The notes under the pieces were generated by a model. That model saw only the letters and a list, made by a program, of their open reading frames with translations. It searched no databases and had not been told where the DNA came from. From positions 1,302,001-1,366,000 of the forward strand of contig JAUCEF010000018.1 of the NCBI GenBank assembly GCA_033558025.1: a stretch of 64,000 nt of DNA, given 5' to 3'. The translations under genes and the position numbers were made by a program. Numbering within the stretch: position 1 is the stretch's first letter; each line of letters opens with the position of its first letter. Below, one piece after another: positions 46,830 to 56,879 of this stretch. This stretch comes from Phytophthora sp. 'mugwort' (taxonomy: Eukaryota > Oomycota > Peronosporomycetes > Peronosporales > Peronosporaceae).

Positions 46830-48664
46830 GATGTCGACGACCTGGACTTCGACTCGCTCGACATCGACAATGATGGTTTCCGCCAGACGGAGTACACGCA
46901 GGCAGGGAAGCGCAAGAGCCGCGCGAGTGACGAAGATGAAGCTACCAGAAAACCGCGAGCTGTGCGTCATCGACCTGGACTGGAAGAAGCAAGTGCGCCG
47001 AACTACTCCCCTCCGCACCGAGCAGACGCAGACGAAGAAGAAAAGTCAGGAGACCAAGATGAAGAATCGACTCCACCAGTTTTTTGGCGTGCAAGTGCCA
47101 ATGCCGTCGAAGCAGGCGATCTATCGGAGCCGATGACATTCCAAGAAGCGGTCAACGGCCCCGACCAAGTGCACTGGCGCAAGGCGATTCGTGCTGAGCT
47201 CGAATCGATGCGACTTCGTGGTGTGTTTCGTGCTGCCAAGTTGCCTAACGGACAACGCGCCATCGGCACCAAGTGGGTGTTCAAGATCAAGCGCAAAGCG
47301 GACGGATCGATCGAGAAGTACAAGGCGCGCCTCGTGGCCAAGGGGTTCAAGCAGAAGTACGGCATCGACTACACGGAGACGTTCTCGCCCGTGGTCAAGT
47401 ACGTGACGCTGCGCATGATCATCGCGATTACCAAGTATTTTGACTGGCCCCTCGACCAACTCGACGTGGTGACAGCTTTCCTGTACGGGATAATGAAAGA
47501 ACTGGTGTTCTGCGCGGTCCCCGAAGGTGTTGATCTCGACGGTGACTTCGACTGCCTGGAATTGGTGAAGGCGATCTACGGTCTCAAGCAAGCTTCGCGC
47601 GTGTGGAATGAGACCTTCGACGAGTTCGTGTGCTCCATCGGCTTTCAAGTATCGGCGTTCGACCCGTGCCTCTACATCAAGGTTGTCGATGGCCACTGCG
47701 TGCTCGTGCTGGTCTACGTGGACGATGTGTTGGTCACCGGAAGTTCACCCGAGCTGATCTCACGCACGAAGAACGACCTCAAGACACGCTTCGAAATGAC
47801 TGACAGTGGCAAGTGTGTGTTCGTCCTTGGAATCGAGCTGGTGGATGGCCCGGACGGCAGCGTGACGATGTGCCAGCGGCGTTATGTGGATGATATCCTG
47901 AAGCGTTTCGGTATGGCCGAGTGCAAGGCTGTGGTGAGTCCGGTAGACATGAGCACTCGACTGGTTCCAAGTGACGCAGCGACCAAGTGACGCAGCGGCC
48001 AAAGTGAGTGCTCCGTTTCGCGAAGCTGTGGGTGCCCTCATGCACTTGATGACTGCTACTCGCCCGGATATCGCGTACGCAGTGGGCTATGTATCGCGCT
48101 TCATGGAGAACCCCCAAGAGGAACACTGGGTTGCGGTCAAGCGCATTTTTCGCTATCTGCAAGGCACCAAGACGCATGGAATTTGTTTCAAGCCAGGCAA
48201 CAAGATCGACTTTCGTGGGTATTCGGACGCGGACTGGGCTGGCGACCTCGCGGACCGCAAGTCGATTTTCGGCTACACGTTCATGCTGATGAGTGCGCCA
48301 GTGAGCTGGGGAAGCAAGAAACAGTCAAGTGTTTCGCTGTCTACGAGCGAGGCGGAATACATCGCGCTCAGTCTGGCGATCCAAGAAGGCAAGTGGATTC
48401 ATCGCCTGCTATGCGAGATTTTGGCGGCTGCCAACGAGACTGGACCCGGCTCAAGATCCGCGAAGACAACCAGTCGTGCATCAAGATGACGAAGAACCCA
48501 GTGAACCATGGTCGCGCCAAGCACATCGATATCAAGTACCATCACATCCGTGATGAGGTCAAGCGCGGCAATCATGCTGGCGGACATCATGACCAAGGCG
48601 CTGCCAGGATCGCGCCACATGGATCTGACGGCGTCCCTTTGAATCCACGCGTGTTCGCATTGAG
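46830..48664 (+). pseudogene. A2/A hybrid pol fragment (linker, RT, RNase H), several lesions
   Basis: A2 sequence up to about 47680, then family A sequence to the end, including an A-type LTR. The frame is broken by an imperfect 16-bp duplication around 47970-48000, a 1-bp deletion near 48449 and a deletion of about 35 bp near 48570 in the RNase H tail. This is the most decayed copia copy here and the outermost of the chain, consistent with being the oldest. Confidence 0.86.
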
Positions 48665-48670
48665 GGGGCG

Positions 48671-49014
48671 TATTGAGAGTTGCCGGGTTTTGGTACTGTG
48701 TACCAGTAACCGGTTAACCCGAACCGGTCCAACACGATCCCGCGATGTTTACGGTACGTTGTTTACGCAACCGATGATTAGACGAGTAGGATGATTGGAC
48801 GAGTGCGGAGTGTTGGTGATTGGATGCACCAAATGATTGGATGCAGGGCTGCATATCTATGTGGTAGACTAGGTAGTGTAAGCTCCGATAAATCAATCAC
48901 TTTCGAATCTTCCTTCTTCAGCTCAAGTGGTCTTCACTCCGGTCCCCGCACCCAAGTGCAGAACTCCCTTCGCTCCGTCCAAGCTTCGCTTATCAAGATC
49001 CATACCTTCTATCA
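48671..49014 (+). repeat. LTR, family A, diverged (outermost copia LTR)
   Basis: 344 bp. Most of it matches 196-538, but the last 45 bp differ clearly and partly resemble the A2 LTR end (AAGATCCATACCTTCTATCA). The flank TTCGG belongs to a different sequence. Confidence 0.88.
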
Positions 49015-49411
49015 TTCGGCTCCACCTCGGGCCGTTGAAGGCGCCGCTCTTCGTCGCCGAGTCCTTTCGCTTGAGATTACGCTTGGACTTGGTGAGGGCG
49101 GGGCTGCCGCCGTCCAGGCCGGGAGTGCTGAGATCCTTGGGCCGATTCGTGACGACGGGAATCCTCTGGCCGACGACTTGTCGGCCCTTGAAGGTCGTGT
49201 CGACCGTCGTACGAATGATGTGGACGAGGCTTTCCGACGTGTGGATGCCCTTTGGGTGTCCATGGACCGAGTTCAGCGTGAGGTGTACCTCCTTCGGGAC
49301 CTCCTGCGCCCTGTGCCCCAGGCGGCAGCGACTCCTGCGTACTCCCAGCTGTATCAGTATGGCTCATACTCGGCGTATGGAGCCCCTTCCGCAGTCTCGC
49401 AAGGGACCTAA
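49015..49411 (+). other. Open fragment of unknown origin with coiled-coil character
   Basis: A plus-strand frame stays open from the end of the copia LTR to the TAA at 49409-49411, about 132 codons. It includes a run rich in E, R, D and L with roughly heptad spacing (LEGRVDRRTNDVDEAF… VQREVYLLRDLL), followed by a Q/Y/S/A-rich tail. It may be a Gag or host-gene remnant, or part of the 3' region of the adjacent minus-strand gypsy element. I do not recognise it. Confidence 0.35.
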
Positions 49412-49602
49412 GCTTCATGCCCTGGGCAGTCGCAGCCTCGCTTTGAAGAGCTGGGGGCTGACGAGCCCAGCGGATCATGGTACCGCTTCAGACGGCCCAC
49501 GTAGAACGTCGGGTGGGTCGTCATCGACCTAGACAGGTCAATGGTATATGCCGCACCATGCCTGGTCAGGAGGGCGAAGGGTCCAATGAAGCGGTGCTTC
49601 AA
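49412..49602 (-). pseudogene. Gypsy integrase C-terminal tail
   Basis: Encodes LKHRFIGPFALLTRHGAAYTI and HPTFYVGRLKRYHDPLG, the SH3-like tail typical of gypsy integrases, followed by a Ser/Pro-rich end. Confidence 0.75.
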
Positions 49603-49652
49603 CGTTTTGCTCCCGACGGAAATTACTGTGGCGAGTGGTAGATTCCTAGTGT

Positions 49653-50496
49653 CTATATGACTAAGTCGCCCACATTAAACACGTTTAAGTTTCCTCTTCT
49701 TTGATTATCCGAGTACTTATTTTGTTTGTTCTGTGCCGCTGCCACGGCATCACGGACACGGCTGATTACATATTTTTTTTCAGACTGGGGTCTATAAAAT
49801 ACTCCACATGTTTCCGCAAGGAAACCGGTCTCATGTCCGAGACCCAGGAGGAGAGCGCTTTCCGAGCCTCTCCACCACTTAAAACTGAAGACGGGGTGCT
49901 GCCTTGTAGAGTGAGCGGCACCCATGGATGGCGTAAGCCATTCAAAAAGAACGGGGTGTACCCGACCAATGCGTGAAGCGCATTGTTGAGTGCAAACTCA
50001 CTACTGGCAGACGTTCTGACCAAGTGGGAGGAGACTCTGCACACATGCTGCGTAGCGTGTCCTCAAGTACTCGGTTGTCACGCTCCACCTACCCATCCGT
50101 TTGAAGATGATCGGCAGTGGACATGTGCAGCTGCGTTCCAAGTAGTTGGTACAGTGTTCGCCAGAACGCAGTGGTAAATCGCAGGTCACGAACCGAGACA
50201 ATTGTCTCCGACAGACCATGATGGCGGCAAACGCCATCCAGGAACAGCTTCGCAGCCTATTCCCCTGTCACTGTCTCGTTGACCGGAGCAAAACGCACCA
50301 TCTTGCTCAGACGGCACAGTAACACCAAGATGCCGGTGTTGCTGTGGCCGTCGGCTGTAAGTCCAAAGATGAAGTCCAGACTCATTGACTTCCAGCTGTC
50401 CACTGAAACGGGCAGGCTCTTCAACGGAGCCGAGGTGTACCCTGCGGGTTTCACCCGCTGACATGCTGACATGTCTTCACGTGCAGTGCGACCCAC
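49653..50496 (-). pseudogene. Gypsy integrase core, several frameshifts
   Basis: Pieces in different frames carry ACQRVKPAGYTSAPLKSLP and SLDFIFGLTADGHSNTG (first catalytic Asp) in 50257-50496. The core continues in 50001-50237, where the usual HPQTDGQ is degraded. A GYTPFFLNGLRHPWVPLTL tail lies in 49766-50044. No single frame spans the domain. Confidence 0.75.
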
Positions 50497-51294
50497 TTAT
50501 ACATGTGGGCCCACCAAAAGTACTGAGAGACCGATTGGATGGTCTCCTCGCGGCCAAATGACCGCTGGACGGCGCTTCGTGTGCCTCTTGAACAATATCA
50601 AATTTGATATCATCGTCGATTGATACGACTACCTGTGGTGGTTCATGGGGTCTACTCGATACTAGAGTAGGCCATGCCAGGGCTTCGTCGCCCCGATACG
50701 CCATACATATCTGATCGTATAGATCGGTCATGGCACGACTGATGTGCGGCAGCTCATAGTGCGGTCTGCGTGGTAACGCATCGGCAAGCACGTTGAGCTT
50801 GCCAGGCTTGTGCCGACGCGGAAGTTATATTCCGCGAAGAAGGATAGCCACCTCGCCATTCTTTGGGACAAATGGGGCGAATTTGCCGCCGTCCACAAGG
50901 ATGCGTGATCTGTGTAGATCAAAAAGGGCTGGGAGCCCAGGAGGTGCACCCGGAACTTGACAAGGGCGTACTTCATGGCTAGCAGCGGGACGGGATAGTT
51001 TCGTTTGGCAGCCTTGAGCAACCTGGCCTGAAACGAGATCACTCGTTCACGTCCTGCTCCATCGTTCTGCAGCAATGCACACCCGATTGCATAATCGGAG
51101 ACGTCGCAGACGACGCTGATCGTCTCGTCCGGCAGTGCCAGGACAGGCGCCTTCTGAAGGCTTGCCTTGACACTGTCAAAGGCTTTCTGGTGCTCACGCC
51201 CCCAGTGCCAGTCGGTATCCCTCTTCAGAAGATCCGACAAGGGTCTAGCCAGACCTGCGTACACTTCACTGTACTTGTGGAGGTAGTTGCCCAA
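50477..51294 (-). pseudogene. Gypsy RT connection, RNase H and integrase zinc-finger start
   Basis: 50728-51294 encodes HQKAFDSVKASL and VVCDVSDYAIGCALLQ, then YTDHASLW, the order of gypsy RNase H. The downstream piece has HEAPSSGH, the first half of the HHCC finger. Two frames are needed. Confidence 0.78.
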
Positions 51295-52097
51295 GCCCAG
51301 CCACTTCCTCAGGTCCTTCGGGGACCTTGGTGTTGGCCAAGCCGAAATGGCATTGACCTTCTCCGGGTCGACTCGAACGCCGATGTTGCTAACGAAGCAA
51401 CCGAGAACTTTTGATCACTTGCGCCGCAAAGACGCACTCGCCGATGTTGGCATAGAGCTTGTTCGCTCTCATGACCTCTAATACTCGACGGAGGTGCTCA
51501 AATGCACCTCCATATCCGTCTTGTCTCCTTCGGCTCGGAGATGGACGAAGTTCTCGTCAAGTACGACTGTGCGTAAGCACACGTTGGTCTGAACAACTGC
51601 GTGACTAGGCGATTGAACGTCGTCGGGGAATTAGACAGGCCCTGTGGTATCACAAGCCACTCCCAGAGCATACCGCTCGGGGTGCTCACTGCGGTGGGCG
51701 GGATATCGCTCTCGCGCATCAGAAATCTGGTAGTATCCATCCACCAGATCCGGTGGGAGTTGGGATGGTGGACCCTTGGGCACCACGTCCTCGAGCTCCT
51801 TTATCAAAGGATACACCGGATCATTCGGGTTCTTGAGACTCTCAAAACCCAGGCGCGAGGCACGCTGGGAGGAGAATGCCTCAAGGATGCCCTCGTCCAT
51901 AACCGATGAGAAATTCAATTTCTCGGGAGTGGACTCTTGCTTCAAGAGTACCACCTCCGCGATCTCCCCAGCCTTCAGGTTGGCCAGGAAATCTGTCGGT
52001 GCCAACTGTTTGAGGTTCAGGGGCTCTGACACCTCGGGCAACGGCTCTAACTGGATGCCGCCTGCCTTGACCCGATGACCGGTCTCGCCGTCGAGGA
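51295..52097 (-). pseudogene. Gypsy protease-RT linker and reverse transcriptase
   Basis: 51631-52097 encodes the linker (DFLANLKAGEIAEVVLL, DPVYPLIKELEDVV, PPSQLPPD). 51498-51740 encodes RT fingers/palm (GMLWEWLVIPQGLSNSPTTF). Near 51560 the expected YxDD motif is destroyed by what looks like a single-base deletion. The sequence stops abruptly at the foldback, so the element is 5' truncated. Confidence 0.77.
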
Positions 52098-52191
52098 TGT
52101 GATAACACCCTTCACCTGGCCGCGACGGAAGAGCCCGGGCCCTGGGTTCCGGGCTCTTCCGTCGCGGCCAGGTGAAGGGTGTTATCACATC
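52096..52191. repeat. Foldback: 43-bp inverted repeats around a 10-bp loop
   Basis: Arms 52096-52138 and 52149-52191 are exact reverse complements. Inside the outermost GA/TC the repeat runs TGTGATAACACC…GGTGTTATCACA, with TG…CA ends like LTR termini. The left arm directly follows the truncated gypsy pol. It may be two LTR ends joined head to head or a small foldback element. Confidence 0.8.
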
Positions 52192-52291
52192 TTCGTTTTT
52201 TTGAAAATTTCGCAATACCCTCTTTTTTTTAATTCCCAAGTTTCAGACTCGAATTGCGGTGTCGACTATGTCGTCGACAGTGACCGCGACG

Positions 52292-52499
52292 TGAGACTTC
52301 GTTAACCACATCTGTGGGCGTCTCATTGACGAAGTCCAAAGCCCCAAGGGCTTCGTGTGGAACTTGGTTACCCACAAAGGAAACGCACTTCGCGCCTTCC
52401 TCGCCATTTTCGGTCTGGGTGACCTGATGTGGAACATGGTTACCCAAATAGGAAGCGCCTCGTGCGCCTTCATCGCCAGTTTCGGTCCGAGCGACCTTT
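52292..52499 (+). repeat. 72-bp tandem repeat, two clear copies and one faint
   Basis: Copies 52356-52427 and 52428-52499 align without gaps at most positions (TGTGGAACNTGGTTACCCA at the start of each). A third, eroded copy is suggested at 52292-52355. The period is 24 codons. Confidence 0.75.
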
Positions 52500-52618
52500 C
52501 CTTATCCTCCCATCCTGGACCCTATCTCGTACAACCTGAACCTCCTGAATCTTGCCCTTCTTCAACCACTCAACACGTACCGTCCTCACACTTGCTCATC
52601 CCCGAAGATGATTGCTGA
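52355..52618 (+). other. Short open frame made of two 24-residue repeats
   Basis: The frame reads MWNLVTHKGNALRAF… then MWNMVTQIGSASCAF…, followed by a Pro/Ser-rich tail. The first codon is GTG; the first ATG is at 52427. No domain is recognised. It may be a remnant of a host or element gene, or chance. Confidence 0.25.
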
Positions 52619-53270
52619 TCGATCTCGAGCTGCCAGATCGCGGATGTCAGAACATGTATGCCGATCTGCCAGATCGAGGATGTCGGAACCTATATGCCGG
52701 ACGACCTGATCGGCTCGATCTTGACCGCAGAATCGTTCCGGTCTGTCCGATCTCGGACGACGGGGTGTAGGCCGATCGGCGGACGCCGGATCAGCCCGAT
52801 CTCCCGAACCTTGAACTCCAGATCGGCCCGATCTGCCAATTTGGATTCCCGGATCGGCCCGATCTACCAGATCCGCTATCGATGCTGTCAACCGGCTCGA
52901 CCCCGACTGCACGATCGATCCGGCCTATCCGATCTTAGGCGACCGGGTGTAGCTCGATCTGCGGAAGCCGGATCAGCTAGATCTTCCACAACTTGAACGT
53001 CTGATCGGTTCGATCTGCCGGGTCTCATCATCGATCGGCTCGATCTCGAACGTCCGATCGAATTGACTTATCCGATCGCGATTGACCGAGTATAACCCAG
53101 CCCGCGGACACCAGATCGGCATATCGGGGTCCGACCGAGGTCAGGCTGGAGTCAGATCCGGTTGGGTCGACTCCATCGCCGTTGGCCAGTCCTGATCTCT
53201 TGCATTCTCCCGATCTAGGCTTCGAATATCCATCCGATCCCCGATTGGTCGAGCGATCACGGTATAACAG
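52615..53270. repeat. GATC-saturated non-coding block
   Basis: I count about 35 GATC tetramers in roughly 660 bp, mostly as CGATC, GATCGG or AGATC. Roughly 2.6 are expected by chance. Words such as CTGCCAGATCG and GACCTGATCGG recur at irregular spacing. No open frame is supported. Enrichment continues more weakly to about 53700. It could be the LTR or leader of the gypsy element that follows. Confidence 0.7.
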
Positions 53271-54321
53271 ATCTGTGTTAGGTGGTTGTGCGGAGAAGCG
53301 TCTAATAAGAATCTCAGACCCCGTGGCAACGGGCCGATATGTGAAATAGGTGGAGGAGCTCAAGCTAGACGACAACTGAGAGGGGGTGAAAAACGAGTTT
53401 GATGGCGACCCAGCTTGGAGATCACGCAAAGAACGAAGATCAGGCGAAGGACGAAACTTACCGACGATTAGCGGATTGTGACCGATCTACTTTTTATATG
53501 GCCACAGTCACTCCAGATCGATCCCCGATCACGGCCGATCTTAGACCAGATCGGGGCAAGGGATGAAGATCAAGACCGATCGGCGACATGCGGATCGGAC
53601 CACCTTTAGTCCCGATCGGCCCATATCGGATCGACATCAAAAATCAAGATTGCAGTCAAGGGGCCTGGATCAAGACCGATCGGTGGGAGGATAGGACAAG
53701 GAAAGGATAAAACAACAACTAGACTCGAATTTGTATTGGACGACTTAGGCGGTTTTCAAAAAAAATACCGTGGGAAGGCAATCACATTGGCCCCCTAAGG
53801 TGTCGACCAGTCCAAGGTAGCAGATCTGGTATCGTGGTGAACGGATCGGATCGGATTTGGCCGACAATCCTCACGCTAGCGAACTTCTGCTCAAGCGCAT
53901 ACCTCGATCGATCGGCATTCAGTGCTTGGCCGACGATCGCTTCGACTCTCAACTCGCAAGATCCCGCCAAAGGAAGCGGCAAGCAACCCAAGGAAAGGAA
54001 CAACGCCACACGATAACCTCGGCCTCGGATCAAGTCCAGGCCGCCGATCGAAGGTCAACTACTTCAGATCGGAACCAATAATGGCAGCAGAGCGAGGATT
54101 TCCGTGCTGATCCACGTCCCCGCGTCCCGCCAGGACGTTCAGGACTTTGCATCGCTGCATCCTTCTGAGTCCCAAGGGAGCAGATCCAGCCAACCGACGG
54201 GTACACAAGGTGAGACCGAGTTCAGCTGATTCACGGATCATTTGGGAACCCCCTCCGTTAGTCGGTGTCTGGGCGGAGTTGGTAATCTTAATCGTATTTT
54301 GACCGATTCCGCTACACCACA
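53271..54321. other. Non-coding stretch upstream of the plus-strand gypsy gag
   Basis: I see no gene, RNA or clear repeat here. The stretch has poly-A/T tracts near 53757-53765 and scattered GATC words. It probably contains the rest of the 5' leader or LTR of the element at 54322. I could not match it to sequence after 63523, so no LTR boundary is proposed. Confidence 0.4.
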
Positions 54322-55340
54322 ATGGTGCGCGTGCCCTGTTCCTTTGGTGACTCAGCAGTTCACCGCGAGTCCACAAAAGATGTGAAAGTGAAGATTGAAC
54401 AAGGGGGTCAAGCGTCGTCGGAGATCGGACCGACGACGACGACGCTAATTGAAGCGAGATCCGCAGATCGGCAGAGCCCTGGGAGGAGCTCTGTCGACAG
54501 AAGAGAGGCAGATGCGGATGTGGAAAAGAAGCCTCGAATTTCTCCCGAGTACCTTCGGGGACCTCCGCAGATCTTGAATGCGAATCGAGATCTGCCAAGC
54601 GAGACAGGAAAGATCAAGCCTGAACCTAACTCGTTCGCTACTTCCTTAGCTACAAGATCGGTGCCGAAGAAGAAGAAGAACAAGATTGCGAAGAAGAAAC
54701 TGAAGGCCTCGGAGTCAGAGACGGAAGACCAGACTCAAGCGTCCACGACGATCTGGACGGAGGACGCGCTGGAGATCATATACCACCGGAAGACCTCAGG
54801 CGAGTTCTTGATCCACGATCCGGTGATGACGATCATGCAGGTACGCCAGATCGGGGCCTTGAAGGGCTCGATAGGGAGACCACAAGAGCCGTCAGCAAGC
54901 TGGACGCTGTGAAGACACTTTTCCAGTTGATGAAGGAAGCCGGCCTAGTGGCAGGCGCTTTTGATGGCGACGATCTCTTCAATATGGATCTGGATGTGAT
55001 CCGATCAACGACTCAAAGCCTCTAACTGGCGAATCCCGCAGACCCAAGATCTACCGCGTCAGGACCCGCCAGTCACGCCGGAGGTCAGACGGGATCGTCT
55101 CACTACGCATCAGCCACCTCGGAGCCGGACTCAGACAGCTCGGCCGGTCCGCAACGGATGCAGTTAGGCCCCTCAGGCGCGGCTCTTCTGCGATCACGCT
55201 TAAAGACGTCCGATCAGACGTCTCCAGCGACAGATCAGCGGAAGAAGCTGCCTCCGTCCGCGACCCGAGAGAAGTCCGCAGATCCGCCAGACCCTCCGAA
55301 GGGGGCCAGTTGGAATCGTATTTCCAAGCAGCCATGACTC
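54322..55340 (+). pseudogene. Gypsy gag, N-terminal part
   Basis: A 196-codon frame has a lysine-rich run (KKKKNKIAKKKLK) and an acidic stretch. After a frameshift near 54865 a second frame continues (DAVKTLFQLMKEAGLV and GDDLFNMDLDVI). It then has a stop near 55023 and a Ser/Pro-rich region to about 55340. It is assigned to gag by position ahead of the recognisable capsid domain; the sequence alone is not diagnostic. Confidence 0.5.
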
Positions 55341-55599
55341 GTTTTCTGGAGGAATAACGTTAGATCACTGCACCCAACTACTAGTACAGAAGGCTCATGT
55401 GGAATCACAAGACGTGGACATGGAATCGGTAGGATCGCCGCGGCACCAGCTGTCACTCTGTGAATAGGACCCAGATAATCTGGACATCCCAAGTGCGGGA
55501 CGTGTAGAAGTCGCCATAGAAAAATGCACCAATAGTACCCAACCAATAAGCAACCAGACCGGTAGATGCCTCATTGATCCAACGAGTTCGAATCTCAGC

Positions 55600-56510
55600 G
55601 ATCTCAGACTTAAAAGAGTTTACCGGCAAGGCTAAAGATGAAGACCGAGCCAGAGAGTGGGTCAGTAAGGTCAAATAGGCGTTCTTGCGATATCAGGCTT
55701 CAGACGAAGAGAAATGTCTGACCTTTGCCGATCTACTCACAGGACCAGCCAAAACCTGGTACCGACAACTCAGCCGATCGACTAGGAACAAGCGGAGTGA
55801 CCTGCTTCTCAGCTTTCAGACCCAATACTGCGGTTCGGGCGTCTCAGTTGCATGGCAGTACTACCATGGCTGAAGCGATCGGAAGAGTCTCCTTTGGACT
55901 ACCTCTACCGGTTGAACGTCGCAGGTCTGCGGGCGCAGTTGAAGAATCAAGGACGGTGATCGAAACGTTTGTCGTGAACATGTCGATCACTACATTGAGA
56001 CTCTGGGAGATCCAGACTAAGCGGAACAGTTGACGTTGTTGCGTCTTTAGGATGCCGAGGAGCTGGAAGAAGTCCTCCGCGCGAGAGAACGAGCCAAGAG
56101 CAGGCAGAAGAGATCCGCTTTTGGATCGAATACCGACAAAAGCCCCGACATCGGCACTAGCTGCCGCTGCTAAACGGGCGGTCCGAGCCATAAAGACTCC
56201 ACGTCTGGAGTCAAGAACGGATACCATTTCGGATGGATCGGACGGGTCGGACTCAGAAGGTGACCTCCGCCGAATCTTCGTCGCCTCGACGGACAATGAT
56301 CCGACGCCTACGGGAGACGAACCAAAAGCGCCCGATCGGCCTCCGCACGGACAAACTCAGACGGAATCAACGCCTCACGAACGTCGATCACCACTACCCC
56401 TAGACGGATCGGAGCCGGTGCTCCCACTGTGGGTCCCGGAAGCATACGGACCTCAGTTGTTGGAGGCGTCTAACGTATCAGAAATGCGGTAAGAGATGCC
56501 ATCCAGCGGA
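55600..56510 (+). pseudogene. Gypsy gag, capsid (retrotransposon gag domain)
   Basis: Encodes DLKEFTGKAKDEDRAREW, a TAG at 55677-55679, then FLRYQASDEEKCLTFADLL and GPAKTWYRQLSRSTRNKRSD, the typical retrotransposon-gag pattern. Frames shift near 55850. The downstream piece (56052-56492) is charged and proline-rich, as in gypsy Gag C-terminal regions. Confidence 0.75.
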
Positions 56511-56525
56511 CCACTGCCTTTCGTA

Positions 56526-56564
56526 TGCCGTGGATGTGGTGAGCTACACGACATGGTCAAGTGT
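56526..56564 (+). pseudogene. Gag zinc knuckle
   Basis: Encodes CRGCGELHDMVKC, a CX2CX3HX4C knuckle one residue shorter than the usual CCHC spacing. The frame continues into FYNQIRQWYNPAKHAG. It binds element RNA in intact relatives. Confidence 0.75.
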
Positions 56565-56879
56565 CCAATAGAAGCGTTCTATAACCAGATCCGTCAATGG
56601 TACAACCCAGCCAAACATGCGGGGATGTTACCTGCGATGGCAGAGAAGATGCTAAACTAGGACGCTCACCGAGTTTGAATCCGGTACGAGACGAGCATTC
56701 TACGCATTGCATCTATGCATTTGTGGACAAGAAGTCGGTAGATGGAGTTAGCGAACAGCAACAAAATCTACGCAATACATGTGATCTACATGGAATCCTA
56801 TTGCTAAAATCTCGAACCTTCGTCACGTCGACGAATATCGTCGATCGGATGTCATGATGACCTTAGATCTCCTTCCAGG

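Larger units (their letters stand above)
49412..52097 (-). mobile_element. Decayed Ty3/gypsy pol fragment, minus strand
   Basis: Reading right to left on the minus strand one finds the protease-RT linker, reverse transcriptase, RNase H, integrase and the integrase C-terminal tail, each interrupted by frameshifts. Gag, protease and LTRs are absent. The left end meets the fragment at 49015-49411, and the right end stops at a foldback at 52096. Confidence 0.85.

Noticed and set aside
49077..49478. Minus-strand frame of 133 codons next to the gypsy integrase tail
   Set aside because: Pro/Gly/His-rich and out of frame with the integrase tail. It may be antisense to the fragment at 49015-49411; no support for coding.
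52615..53270. Bacterial contamination suggested by GATC richness
   Set aside because: The block is non-coding and joins eukaryotic gypsy sequence on both sides; bacterial DNA would show dense genes.
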